Shown here one piece after another: positions 38,816 through 50,404 of a stretch of 64,000 nucleotides of DNA. The notes beneath the pieces were generated by a model. It was given only the letters and a program-made list of their open reading frames with translations. It was not told where the DNA came from and did not search any database. The first letter of the stretch is position 1; each line of letters begins with the position of its first letter. The stretch is from Styela clava (Eukaryota > Chordata > Ascidiacea > Stolidobranchia > Styelidae): the NCBI RefSeq assembly GCF_964204865.1, contig NC_135262.1, positions 6,200,001 through 6,264,000 on the forward strand, read 5' to 3'. The position numbers were made by a program, and so were the translations under genes.

Positions 38816-40330
38816 CTACAGTTATTTCCCTTTTTAAATGTAAAGATGTTCACTATTTGGTTCGCGAACATTGTTAATTAAACGATAAATATTTATATTC
38901 GAGCCAGATTCGGAAAGCATTGTGCAATGTGTAGGTGTTATATTTTCTTTTACCAAAAAAAATATAAAGTAGAGAATTATACGAGATTTTCAAATATACA
39001 AAATATGAAAACCGATTTTCATTCACTTATAATTAACACGTTTTTATTCATAATAACCATAATACATGGATTATCAATCATTTAAAACGTGTAGGAGAGA
39101 TGTCTTGCTATTGACTAGATCAAAAAATTCACGTTATTGACTAGGTCTTATTTAGGGAAGGGCTTATATTAAAATCATTTTTAAAATTCAGGCTAGGCCT
39201 TATTTTTGGGTTAGGTCTAATTTTGGGGAGACACGGTACTCACACTATTCGAAAGAGAATTCTACATGATTTCATATATTAGGTCTTCATATATTGTTTG
39301 TAATATGGATCGACTTCATCCATCTTAGTACTATAAATTTGATTGGTTCATTAGATGTGCAGAAAAGCGATTTTCTAAAACGATAACAATCACCCCAACA
39401 ATCAGCAAAACGACCCGCAGGTCCATTTCGTGTCTAATAATTCTTTCTCAATAATATTAACGACATTCATGAGCAATCAGTCGTAAAACAGTGGTTGGCA
39501 AACTTTGTGTACACTCTTGAGTCAAATATCAACATGCCCAGTAATGTGCGCCCAGATTATTGTCTGCCTGCCTGTGAACAATCTTCCCATTAAACTTTAT
39601 GATGCACCCGCAACGGTAGGTTCCGTAGTGTGTGTACCAGGTCAGGGTTAGGCCATAATTTTATTCCGATTTTCCGACGGGTTCCGGGATTGTCTGTGTT
39701 AGCCAAGTGAATATACCGACTGCCCATAGGTTTCAGTCCCAACTTGATGCAAAGTAGACAAACAAAATTAGTTACCTCCTTATTGGTACACATACTTCTG
39801 GAGCGTCTTCACAACTCCTATTACTGCATTTAACGCTGGTCTCAATGAGACGGGTGTGTTGCCGTTTTTCATTTCTCATTGAACATGTACATTGTTTACT
39901 TATCCTCAATGTAAAGGCTGGCGTTGATTCTGTGTGATAGCCAAAGCGTTAAAATCAACTGGCACCTTTGTTGATAACATCTGCAGCCTCATGTTTGCAG
40001 GCTTGCTTTATCAAGGAAATAACTTTGAATAATACTCAACAGAGAAATATTTTTCCGTCCGAAAACTTAGGAACGTTTATCCCTCGTCATCAACTTTTCT
40101 ACGTTTCCCAGCCGTGTTCATGCCAAATTTTAAATATTAAACTGAGCTAAACTGGTAATTACAATTAACTGTAGGCACATTCCATTAACATGTGCTTTTG
40201 TCTACGCAACCTATCGTGTTTTCCCGAAAATAAGCCCTATCCTGAATTTTACCTAAAACTGTAACACGATGGTGGATACTATGACTGCGTGTGCTCAGAA
40301 GTCGTGATATTTCCAGTAGTGTATGTATGC
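38816..40330. other. Downstream flank of unit 3, homologous to the flank of unit 4
   Basis: No gene. From about 39240 to 40150 the sequence parallels 50800-51720 (for example AGGTCCATTTCGTGTCTAAT and AAAGGCTGGCGTTGATTCTG). Units 1 and 2 lack it, so it belongs to the older duplication. An M1 copy lies at 39621-39806. Confidence 0.7.
39621..39806. repeat. MITE M1 copy in the unit 3 flank
   Basis: Starts TTCCGTAGTGTGTGTACC and ends GGTACACATACTTCTGGAGCG; paralogous to the copy at 51163-51342. Confidence 0.8.
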
Positions 40331-40876
40331 AGCAAGCCGACAAATTGTGGCTCGTATCTCTCGATGAGCATCAAATTTCTTTAACTATAGAACTAAACAC
40401 GAACGGGAGAGCAAGAAGTAATAATGAATAAGCCACTACTACGTATTGCATTGTCGAATAAGACTGTTATAGAATTGCCTGAATGTCAAGTACTCAGCAA
40501 GCCTACCGTAGCGATTGTCATCTGACCGTTGCATGCGTATGATAGACAAAGATAAGACTTTTTGCGTAGCCTACAGGGCAATTTGTGAATACCCGCAAAA
40601 TAAGTTTAGTCGCATGAGTAGGTTGATAGTAAGTTGTTCGTTGCGTGGCAAATTATATAAGGTACATTCGACAGACATTCAAGTTATTTTGGTGTCAATA
40701 CTCTCAAAGATGTTAAAACTGATTTTGGCATAACTATTTCTTCAATCAACAATCTATATATATTGCCTGAACAGAACGAAAGAAATGTTCATTTACGTAT
40801 ACTGGAAGTAAAAAGCTATTAAATTGCTTCTTCACATTCAGCTGTTATTAGTTATAAATATGTGCATGCCCCGTTT

Positions 40877-40945
40877 TTGGTGCGCCCGCGTAGTATGTGA
40901 ACCAGGATGTCGGACACCGGAACCTAGTTTGTGTATAGGGATAAT
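40877..40945. repeat. Truncated hairpin-type MITE, unit 4
   Basis: Only the left arm (GTGAACCAGGATGTCGGACA type) remains; the rest is replaced by unrelated AT-rich sequence. Confidence 0.6.
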
Positions 40946-41666
40946 GTTGTTATTTTAGTAAGATTTTGTTTTATATAATAATAATATTATTATGAGTAAT
41001 AACAGATAATTTAGACTTACTTAGAATTATAAGACGTCTTGTTTTGGTACTTACTACACATAATACATTTATATAGCCCAAAGCCATTTCTCAATGGCAA
41101 ACCAGTTTTAAGATAATTTATCTATGTTCCATACTTGATTAGTACATTTTCAACAAACGTCTATAAATAGAATACGTTGACCACGTTCCATGTGATTTTT
41201 CTGGCTGTAGTAGTAGTGTATGTTAATCATTAATAGATATTCGATATTAATATATATATATGTAGAGAATGTGCAAGTGAAAAGCTCACTCTGAGCCCAG
41301 AAAGGAACAGAAAAAGGTTATTAATTGATAAGTTGTTTTTTAATATGAATATGAGGTTGCTTCAAAACTTATCTACGGATAAGGCTGTGATAAATAATTC
41401 CTAATCCGATCCCTAACTGGATATTTCCTAATTATTCATTTTCAAACGTGGCGGGAGTGTTTCAATTCAACAGCGTCTCTACCACTGAAAAATCAGCTTT
41501 TACATCAGGCGGGTATTCAAGCACCGGCCCTTATTTATTTTTATGTTCTGTTCACACGGGCGGCTTATCAAGATCGGGCGGTAAAACGAGCATATACGAT
41601 AATTGCATTAGTGGCGGGGGCTTTCTATAACAGATCTAGGCTCTGTATAACAGTAGTCTCTTAGAC

Positions 41667-42290
41667 CAAGGCTGCCAAACCCGCCGAACTTTTTTTGCGG
41701 TCCGCCCTATAAAGCTTGTAAGCAGACTTTTTATGTTTTTACTATGTTATATATCAATATATAGGGTTAAGTACGTTTCTGATTCTGGTGTGATTATTCC
41801 TGCCATCTATCTACATTCAAATGCCGGTGTTTATTATTACGTATGTGTCAAGTCTTGCATGTTACGTATGTGGACATCGACGTCAGTTTTTTTTATTTCT
41901 CGCAGAACTGAGCGTTCTGTTCGACAAACTCGAAATATATTGTGCGATCATTGAGGAGGAACGCTGAGCGCAAGTATAGGAATGAATTTGGAGCCTAAAT
42001 TTGCAAATTAATTTCATTCTGATTTACTGCTATTCTAATATTCGACTAGATATTCGAATAATTCGCCAGCCCTACTCAGTGACCAGAAAACAGTAATTAA
42101 ATTGATTGATTTGATGTTAATAAACTTGCCTTTTATTTATTATGCAAATTACCTACACCGAAATCAGAACTTTGCTGGTACAGTAATAATGTTTGGTACA
42201 GTAATAATGTTTGGTACAAACGTTTGCGGCCTGCAACGAATTTCGTCACTTGAAAGTGGCCCGCAAGACGAAAAAGGTTGAGCAGGCCTG
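41667..42290. mobile_element. hAT-type MITE in unit 4 with empty-site paralogues
   Basis: Starts CAAGGCTGCCAAACC and ends GGTTGAGCAGGCCTG (imperfect inverse ends). The flanks TCTTAGAC and ACTTAGAC match at 7 of 8 positions. Units 1-3 have the uninterrupted site, CAGTCTCTTAGACAAA, at the same place. The interior shows no transposase; its end regions are rich in GCGGTCCGCC/GGCCCGC blocks. Confidence 0.8.
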
Positions 42291-42304
42291 ACTTAGACAA
42301 AAAG

Positions 42305-42508
42305 AGGTACTCGCGTAGTATGTGTACCAGGTTAGGGTTAGGCCATAATTTCATTTACAAGAACTACGGGAGTCACATGGCTAGTCCCCGAACTCGTAAT
42401 ATAACTAAAATATGAATATTTGGAAAAAAAATTATGGCTTACTCTAACCTGGTACACATATTACGTTCCGGTGTCCGCCATCTTGGTTCACATACTACGG
42501 GAGTAACC
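42305..42508. repeat. M1-related MITE, unit 4
   Basis: Counterpart of 25960-26169, diverged, directly after the hAT insertion. Confidence 0.7.
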
Positions 42509-42643
42509 AAAAGGGATTTCTACGTTTTCCATAATATATTTTGTTCGATGTAATCTATTGGGTGAAAAAATGACCGAATGAACATTTGAACTCCTTTCTT
42601 ATACTTCAGGATACTACACCAATGTTAGAATATAGAAGTAACC

Positions 42644-45600
42644 ATGGCAACTAAATTCATAAAGAATTGTTTAACGATATTGATTTTCTTTTCATTTTGT
42701 GGAATTATGTACTATTTCTATAACACTTCTGCCGAAGAAAGGTATTAAATAAATTGTATCGAGGATTACTTATTTATAAAATCATTTTGAGATCGGAAGT
42801 AGGATAGATTTCTGTCTGAAAAACAGTGTCACAAATTTATACTTTATTGGAATTGAAAGTAAAACTTTAAAATATATTCAGTATGCATATAAGATGTTAT
42901 ATAGAATTGCTATGGTTTTGGGCAGGAGCGTGAAAATGAATAAATTAAAGGCCAAGTAAGAGTGAACTGTTTGTATTGTTACACTCACATCCAGACAAAA
43001 ATCCAGACGCAGTTTATTACAAAAAACCTTTATTTTTAGATATCGACTATCAAACCTTGGTATGATCGTGTTGAACAGCGGCTTGGGTGTAAAGGGATAT
43101 GGTAATAAAAATGTATCAATGGAGTACACAACGGAAGCTACTTTCACTCACCCTACACATAAACCGGAAAGCAGGAAGTAAGAATGATACAACCACTACT
43201 TCGTCGTGCATAGTCAAACAAAATGGATAAGAATGATCTGAATGCCAAGTACCAAGCAAGCCTACCGTAAAATTTTATTTAAAACTAACTAGCTCATGTA
43301 TTTAGTCATACTCAAGCCAAGCACTGAAAACGCTTTTTCACATCGTATGACGCCGCGAACCTTTTCTGCAACTTATTTAAATTCTATGGGTTAAATTAAC
43401 TATGTCGCTGATACTTAGTTCTCAGGCTTATTCAATGAAAGTAGCATACGTTTTCATATTTAGCATGAGGCGCAAGAAAATCGTTACCGAACCCAGTGGC
43501 GACACTATTCATATTTGGGGGCGAACTTGCATCGCCAACCAAAAAAACACTGCGCCGTGTATCGGTACGTAGCAATAACTTTCAATGTTATTCTCTTAAG
43601 TATTATCATGTCATTTTACTTCTCATATTTCCAGTACCTGTTTCAATTCTTAGTTTTGCATAAAGCGCATCAACACCGTTTCGTATAATTAGAAATGTCA
43701 AACAAGTTAACAGATTATTGTGTGAAATTTTTCCCAAATTGGACCAAGGAATTATTATCTGACTAGTATTATTGTCGACTTATTCAATCATCATTTGAAC
43801 TCAAAATAACATTCAGGATTCACGAAATGACTTTGCAGGATTTTTATTCACTATTTAATTCTAAAATGAAACAGCCGCAATAAAAAGATAAAATCAAGGA
43901 GGTCAACTATTGTCTTCATAAATATCCGCATTTAATAAGCGTTTTGATATAGTAAATGCTATGATCATTGCCATTAAATTATAATAATAGATATGTAGAG
44001 AATGACTCTCACTCTAGAGAATCACTCTAAGCCCAGAGAGAAACAGAAAAAAGATATTAATTGATAAGTTTTTTAATATTGAATAGTTGCTCCAAAACTT
44101 ACCCACGGATAATGCTCTGGGATATTTTGTAGAAAGTCACCGTAAAAAACACTCTCGCCCTCGCTCAAAAAAATAGTAATTATCCAGGTAGAGTAAGGAG
44201 TACAGATTGAGCTGGAAATTCAAATTTTCACATCATTCCTGACTGGATATTTACTAATTATTTATTTTCAAATGTGTCGGGAGTGTTTTTCTCAAATCTC
44301 ACATTATTGCATTAGAGGCGGAGGCTTTCTACAACAAAGATAGGCTCTGTATAACAGCAGTCTCTTAGACAAACGGGATTTCTGAGTTTTCAAAAAAAAA
44401 ATTGTTTGAAGTAATCTATTAAGTGAAAAAAATGACTGACTGAACATTTGATTTCCTTTCTTATACTTCAGGATACTACACCAATGTTAGAATTTGGAAG
44501 TAAATAAAGAATTGTTTAACGATATTCATTTTCTTTTCATTTTGTGGAATCATGTACTATTTGTTCAAAACTTCTGCCAAAGAAATGTATTACATAAATT
44601 GTATCAAGGATTACTTATTTATAAAATGATTTTGAGATCGGAAGTAGGATGGATTTCTGTCTGAAAAAAGTCTCACAAATTTATACTTAATTGGAATTGA
44701 AAGTAAAAATTTAAAATATATTTAATATGCATATAAGGAGTTATATAGAATTGCCATGATTTTGTGCAGGAGCGTGCCAAACTTTTTTGCCGCCTAGGGC
44801 GAGTTTCTGATAATGATGCCCCTAATACCCAACTTCAAAAATAATTCGGGAGATAAACAAATTATAGATATTGTTATACATGAGAATAAATAAACTAAAA
44901 GTCAAGTAAGAGTGAAATGTTTGTATTGTTACACTCACTTGTATAGTATCAAACTCATTTATCTACAACGTGCGGCCCGGGGCGGCGGCCCCTATGGCTA
45001 TCCCCTAGGCCCGCCCTAGCTTTAGGTTTGTTGTGCCGTTCCAGCAACCATTCCATCTGAAATCCCAACTACAAAAAAATATATATTTAAAACAAGGACT
45101 TTGACGTGTTGTGTCTGATATGGAATAAGAAATGGCAAATATCCAGACGCAATTCATTACAAGAAACCTTTATTTCTAGATATCGACTATCAAACCTTGG
45201 TATGATCGTGGTGTTAAACAGCGTCTTGGGGAAGGGATATATTAATAAAAATGTATCAATGGATTACACAACTGAAGCTATTCTCACTCATCCTACACAT
45301 GAACCGGAAAGCAGGAAGTAAGAATGATTCAACCACTACTTCGGCGTGCATAGTCAAACAAAAGGGATAAGAATGATCTGAATGCCAAGTACTCAGAAAG
45401 CCTACCGTAGCGACTGTAAGACGCCCGTCACCAGACCGTTTCATGCGTTTAATTAACAGAGATAAAACATTTTTGCGTGCTGTAATATTTCTGAATACCT
45501 AGCAAAATAACCGTTTTGTCCCTTTAGTATATATATATATATATATTGATTGTAAGTTCGTCGTGGCGTGAAAGATATTTATGTTATTCTGATCTCAACA

Positions 45601-48600
45601 CTCTCCAAGCAGGTTGTTAAAATTGGCTTTAACACAACAACTGTACTTGAAATTTCAACTGCCAAATGTAATAATTTTTTTTTAAAAACGAAGACCTTGA
45701 CTAAGTTGTGTTGTTTCGGATATGAGAATAATAATCTGCCTGAATTATAGATGAAAACTATCAAACTCACCTTGTCTCATTTCCGCAAAAGTTCTCCATC
45801 AGACCTGGCACGAGAAATATGTAGGACATCAATTCATTTCGTTCGATAAAATCACATTAAAAATATATGGACAACAAACGGAGCCTAATTTATGAACAAA
45901 ATCAAACGGCATCACAGTATAAAAAAATCTTTCCCAAATTTGATCCTAAATATCTAACAACGATCAATGAAACTAGACAACAAACTATGAACATATTCAG
46001 ACTACACACAGGTCATTGTAAATTGAATAAACATTTTTCAAAAATCAATCGAACAATTAGAGAAAAATGTGACCAATGGAAGACGTAGAGCACTATCTCA
46101 TACAATGTACAAAATATGAAACTTATATATAGAAAATTGACTAGAAATAATGCAAGAAAACTGAATGTGAACTTCAGTTCTGTGGGAAATATTGGGACAA
46201 CACAAAATGAGGCACTCTATAAATATATTTGTGATACAAACAAAGAAAAGACTCTGAACAAATTATTCTAATTTAATTGTAACATTTTAGCCTACTCCTT
46301 TACTATTTTGTTCTTTATACTGATATATAAAGTCTATTACATTTTTATTTTCACATTTAGGTCAGTACACATAAATATTGTGTTTTCCATGATATGACTG
46401 TACCTTGTTACTCATGCACTTATTGTATTTAATTTCCACTATTTATATTTGAATTACCGCAAATACTAGCATAGGTGGTTGATATTAAAAGCACCGGGTC
46501 ACCGGAGTCTCCGGTCCGCATGTGCAGGTCTATCATTTTGGTCTACGTACCTACGTACTAAAAAAAATATGGGCTACGTACCTTCCATACAAGGTACGAG
46601 TCGTCGGTTGTAACGTTTTGACTTCATACTTTGTTTTACTTATTACTGTGCTCCATTTAAGCAAGATTATTCCATGTTCGATTGCTCCCATTGTTGCTGT
46701 TGGTGTGTCGCCCACATCCTTGCATCAGTAACGTTCAGACGTTAGACCTAAATTATTCAAGTAAGCCAGAAATGGAAATTAACAGTTTTTTATTTTTTTT
46801 TATGTCAATGCTGTAAACAAGGTCTAAACTCCAAATAGTGCACATCATAGAAAATATTAAACGAACCATAATTTATTGATTTGTTACCGTATTGCCGTAC
46901 GGTAATTACCTGTCTACGTACCGGTAGCTAGTCCAATAGTTCAGCCAGTCAGTAGTTATACACACCCTACAGTCCTATCCCAATACGGTACTTTAACATA
47001 GCCTATGTAGTTTCTACATTTTTCAATTGAGTAAATATTGTGCTATCAATCTGTATGTCACTATTTTCACTCAGCATTACGATACCGGTACTTACCTTCC
47101 AAAGTTATCCTCGGTGACGTACCGTGGCCTCCATGGTAACCACTTATAACTGTACACAAGGAACCCTCATGTGGTGCATAATTTTGCAATCATATTTGTG
47201 CTGTATATTCGATGATAAACGTACTAACTTATATTTATGTAAAGTGTGAATATTACTTGTCATGCACGAAATGCATTCATTGCGAAGTGCTTATGATATA
47301 TAACAATAAAACAAAATATTAATAGCGGTAATCCTATCGCAGTTTTTTTATAAGAAACTTTTTTCTAGATATCGACAATCGAACCTTCGTATGATTGTGA
47401 TGAATAGCAGCTCGGATCTGAAGGAAGATGGCGATAAAAATAATTTATCAATGGAAAATTCCACTGAAGCTATTTTCACTCATCCTATGTCTACATTCAA
47501 ACAATTTGGTCTCGAACAAATAGACCTTTTAAAGAGAATGGATTCAAAACGACCGTTGTTTAATATAACGAAGGAACCTTGGAGAATTTTGCAAACAAAA
47601 CATAGAATGGATTCATCAGGTCATTTTACTACCTATTGTATATATTTTAAGCAAGAGAGCGATGCTCAAATATATGTACTGTACACGTAGAACGAAACAA
47701 ATGGCCTGATATTCCATCGCGGAACCGTTTGAAATAAGTTAAAAACAGTTTTCCCATGAGTAGGGGAAAGTGGGGAAGGCTGGGACACTTTTTTTCTTTT
47801 GCATATTTTGAGCCGTTAATTCTGCATATTCTCTTAAGTTTGCGGGACTAATGCATAGAGGGGTAAATGTAGTTTTTATTCAGCAACAAAGAAATTCCCT
47901 TGCGACACACATCTTACTACCAAAATGCTTTGAAAAACGTCTGTCAAGTGTCCCACTGTACCCCACTTGTGGGGCACAATCGGACAGACCCTGGGGCACA
48001 ATGGGTCAGTCTGTCAAAATTCAACGAAGTATGCCCTTAAAAATAAGCAATTAATCAGCATAATCGTCTAAAGTACGGGGAGACTTCGAATTTGAAGATT
48101 TAATATTTTTAAAATCAATGTTCAACTGAAATAGTTCAGATATTTTGACAAAACATTTTGCAAAAAAATGTGATTATTTCTTTCCTCGAATCTAAATCTG
48201 GAAATATTATTGATTCTCGAATATATTCCATATTGGGCCATGGGTCGAAAGAAACCATTATGTTACACAAAATATAACGAATCTCTAAGCACTTATTGTA
48301 TCAAACACTGTCGAATTGTGTCCTGTAGAGCATGTCCCACTGTACCCGGTCCATTGTTCCCCATAGGAAACAAATATTTTCAGACCATCCCACGGCAAAA
48401 TTCGGAAGGCACAGCCACTCGCTAACGTTAGGAATATTTTACAGTGGATTGACGCTGAAGAATATCAGACGATGGTTTGTCTCGTTGGAAAGGCTAAACT
48501 GAAAAAAAAAAACTGGAACGGTGAAATTTTTTTTTCAACCTCCCTAAACCAATTTCACCCCATAGCTTGCGCCAATCTACCCGTCCGTTGTCCGTTCGCG

Positions 48601-50404
48601 GGGACGTTGTAACTCACCAAAGGGCGGATTGGAACATCGAGCCGCGGACAGGATTGCGGATATAGTATCAGTGTGATAGCTGATTTTCCACTGTGCCCCA
48701 TGTCCCAACGTACCCCACCTTCCCCTAAACGATAATATAACGGACATTTCGGATGAAATATCAGATCTCATAAGATTCATAGAAAATTTGGGAATAATTA
48801 AAAGCAATAGCCTTCTAGCGAAATATTCAATATTTAACCACTGAAAGTTTCAAAGCAATTGGTCCAGTAATCAAAGAGAAAAGCGATTTTTTTCATAACG
48901 ATAAAATTCTATGTTAAAAAACAATAACAACATAATCAGATCCATAGGTCCACTACGTGTCCAACAAGCAAAACTGTTGTATATATATCGAACAGTTTGT
49001 ATTTCTGAAAAAAATGTAACTGCGAGTATAGATGCTTAGTGCGAATTTATCGCAAATTACCGATCATATTTTTCAGATTGTCGATGGCCAATGATTATTG
49101 CAGTAAAATCAGCATACTATAGGGTTGAACAAAGACATCGTGTCAGGAAAACATGGGGTTCCAACAAATTCTTCAATGGAGTTTGTTTAGATGTTGTTTT
49201 TGCTGTTGCAAGCACATCAACCGCAGAAGAGAACGTTGAGTTAGAAAAAGAAGAATCGGAGCATGGCGATATTTTACAGGTTGAATTGGAAGAAACCTAT
49301 CGGTAAGTTTTTAATTTCCAAATACCGTAAAAACACTTTCCGCCGTCGTGTTATTTGTCTCATAACGCGCATTATTTCAATGTGAATTTTGGTTTCCACT
49401 TGAGTCAAATATTGAAAGGGACGACACCTAGAAATTCAGATGTTTTGCTACAAATGTGAGCCATACTTCATGTAGTATGTCAACGAATAACATTTGCAAT
49501 TTTACACGTTCTTGAGTACTCCCGTAGTGTGTGTACCAGGTTAGGGTTAAGCCATACTTTTATTCCGATTTTCCATATTTTAGTTCTGTTACGAGTTCGT
49601 GGACTGTCTGTGTTAGCTAAGTGAATATACCGCCTTCCCATAGATTTCAGTTCCTTCACACAACTTGATGTAAAGTGGAAGAACAAAATTAGTTACTCCC
49701 ATATTGGTACACACACTTCCGGAGCGCCCGTTTTCGTCTATTTATATTGGGGCCATCCCTTTCTGTAACTTATCATTTGAACATTAAAACATTAAATGTT
49801 TTCACAAAGTCAATGAAATTTGTGATTCATTCCACATAAACTTTTTCAAATACAATATTTTAACAGTAACATCGGATTAAAAGCCCTGGCTTCGATGCGA
49901 TGGGTAGCGGATCATTTTCCAAGCAACTGGATATATTCATCTGGAGATGATGACATGTTACCAGATTTCCCTCGTTTATTCAAAAATATAGAAAAATCAA
50001 TACCCGAAGAAGGGAAATTTTCAACAAATTCCAGCAATCCAATCTCGAATCATCGATTAAACACGAAAAACTTCCCAATATTTTGCGGACATGGATATAG
50101 ACCTACCTCAAAACCACATCGATTTAAAAGTAAATGGCATGTCAGCGTAGAAATATATCCCTACGACTATTATCCGCCATTTTGTTTGGGTGGATTTTAT
50201 TCAATGTCAGTGAAGCACGCCAGCGCAATTTACTCTGTTTCAAGATGGTACCCTTATTTTTATTTGGATGATGTTTGGATAACAGGATTTATGAGATTAC
50301 GTTTGTGTGATGTGATGACGGATCGGGATTTTGTATTCAATAAGAGGGATATTCACTGTGGGATATCTTCTATGAACGAGGTTGCAGTAAAGCACGATAT
50401 CTAA
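42644..50404 (+). CDS. GT31 beta-1,3-glycosyltransferase-like, unit 4, expanded introns
   Basis: Exons 42644-42741, 43040-43177, 47369-47619, 49077-49302 and 49867-50404 keep the array's phases and encode about 416 residues (exon 3 is one codon longer). The frame is open, with a signal anchor, RKTWG, GDDD, YPPFCLGG and YLDDVWITG all present. Introns 2 and 3 are swollen: intron 2 (4.2 kb) holds a decayed second exon-1 copy, an open second exon-2 copy and a LINE fragment; intron 3 holds a transposon with GGGGAA-type ends. The catalytic exons remain very similar to units 1-3 while the introns diverge, which fits purifying selection or exon-level gene conversion. Confidence 0.82.
44500..44585 (+). 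pseudogene. Decayed second copy of GT31 exon 1 in unit 4
   Basis: The sequence matches the signal-anchor exon (ATTGTTTAACGATATTCATT..., then ACTTCTGCCAAAGAAA). The ATG and following codons are deleted and the donor has changed from AAAGGTATTA to AAATGTATTA. The surrounding DNA (about 43980-45500) duplicates the 5' half of the unit. Confidence 0.75.
45180..45317 (+). CDS. Second, still open copy of GT31 exon 2 in unit 4
   Basis: This 138-nt copy keeps the TTTCTAG acceptor, the GTAAGA donor, the same phase at both sides (2-2) and no stop codon. It could be included in addition to, or instead of, the exon at 43040-43177 without changing the frame. Whether it is used cannot be told from sequence; it may be a relic of the 5'-half duplication. 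Confidence 0.5.
45867..46272 (+). pseudogene. 3' end fragment of a non-LTR retrotransposon (LINE) ORF
   Basis: The frame from 45867 reads MNIFRLHTGHCKLNKHFSKI and then, after a one-base frame change near 46080, EDVEHYLIQCTKYETY, and later ALYKYI before a stop. The TGH..LNKHL.KI ... E.VEHYL..C.KYE pattern is typical of the end of LINE second ORFs, after the reverse transcriptase and RNase H. The 5' part, including the RT domain, is absent, as expected of a 5'-truncated insertion in intron 2 of unit 4. Confidence 0.65.
47761..48727. mobile_element. DNA transposon or MITE with TAGGGGAA-type inverted ends
   Basis: Starts TAGGGGAAAGTGGGGAAGGC and ends CCCCACCTTCCCCTA, with an outermost TA dinucleotide that may be target or end. 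The interior has repeated GTCCCACTGTACCCC strings near both ends and no transposase frame. It lies in intron 3 of the unit 4 gene and is absent from units 1-3. Confidence 0.75.
49515..49729. repeat. MITE M1 copy in intron 4 of unit 4
   Basis: Counterpart of 28291-28505, more diverged. Confidence 0.85.

Noticed and set aside
43490-43560. CAGTGGCGACACTA as a second end of the 59-63 kb hAT family
   Set aside because: Only the first few bases match; no inverse end or target duplication nearby.
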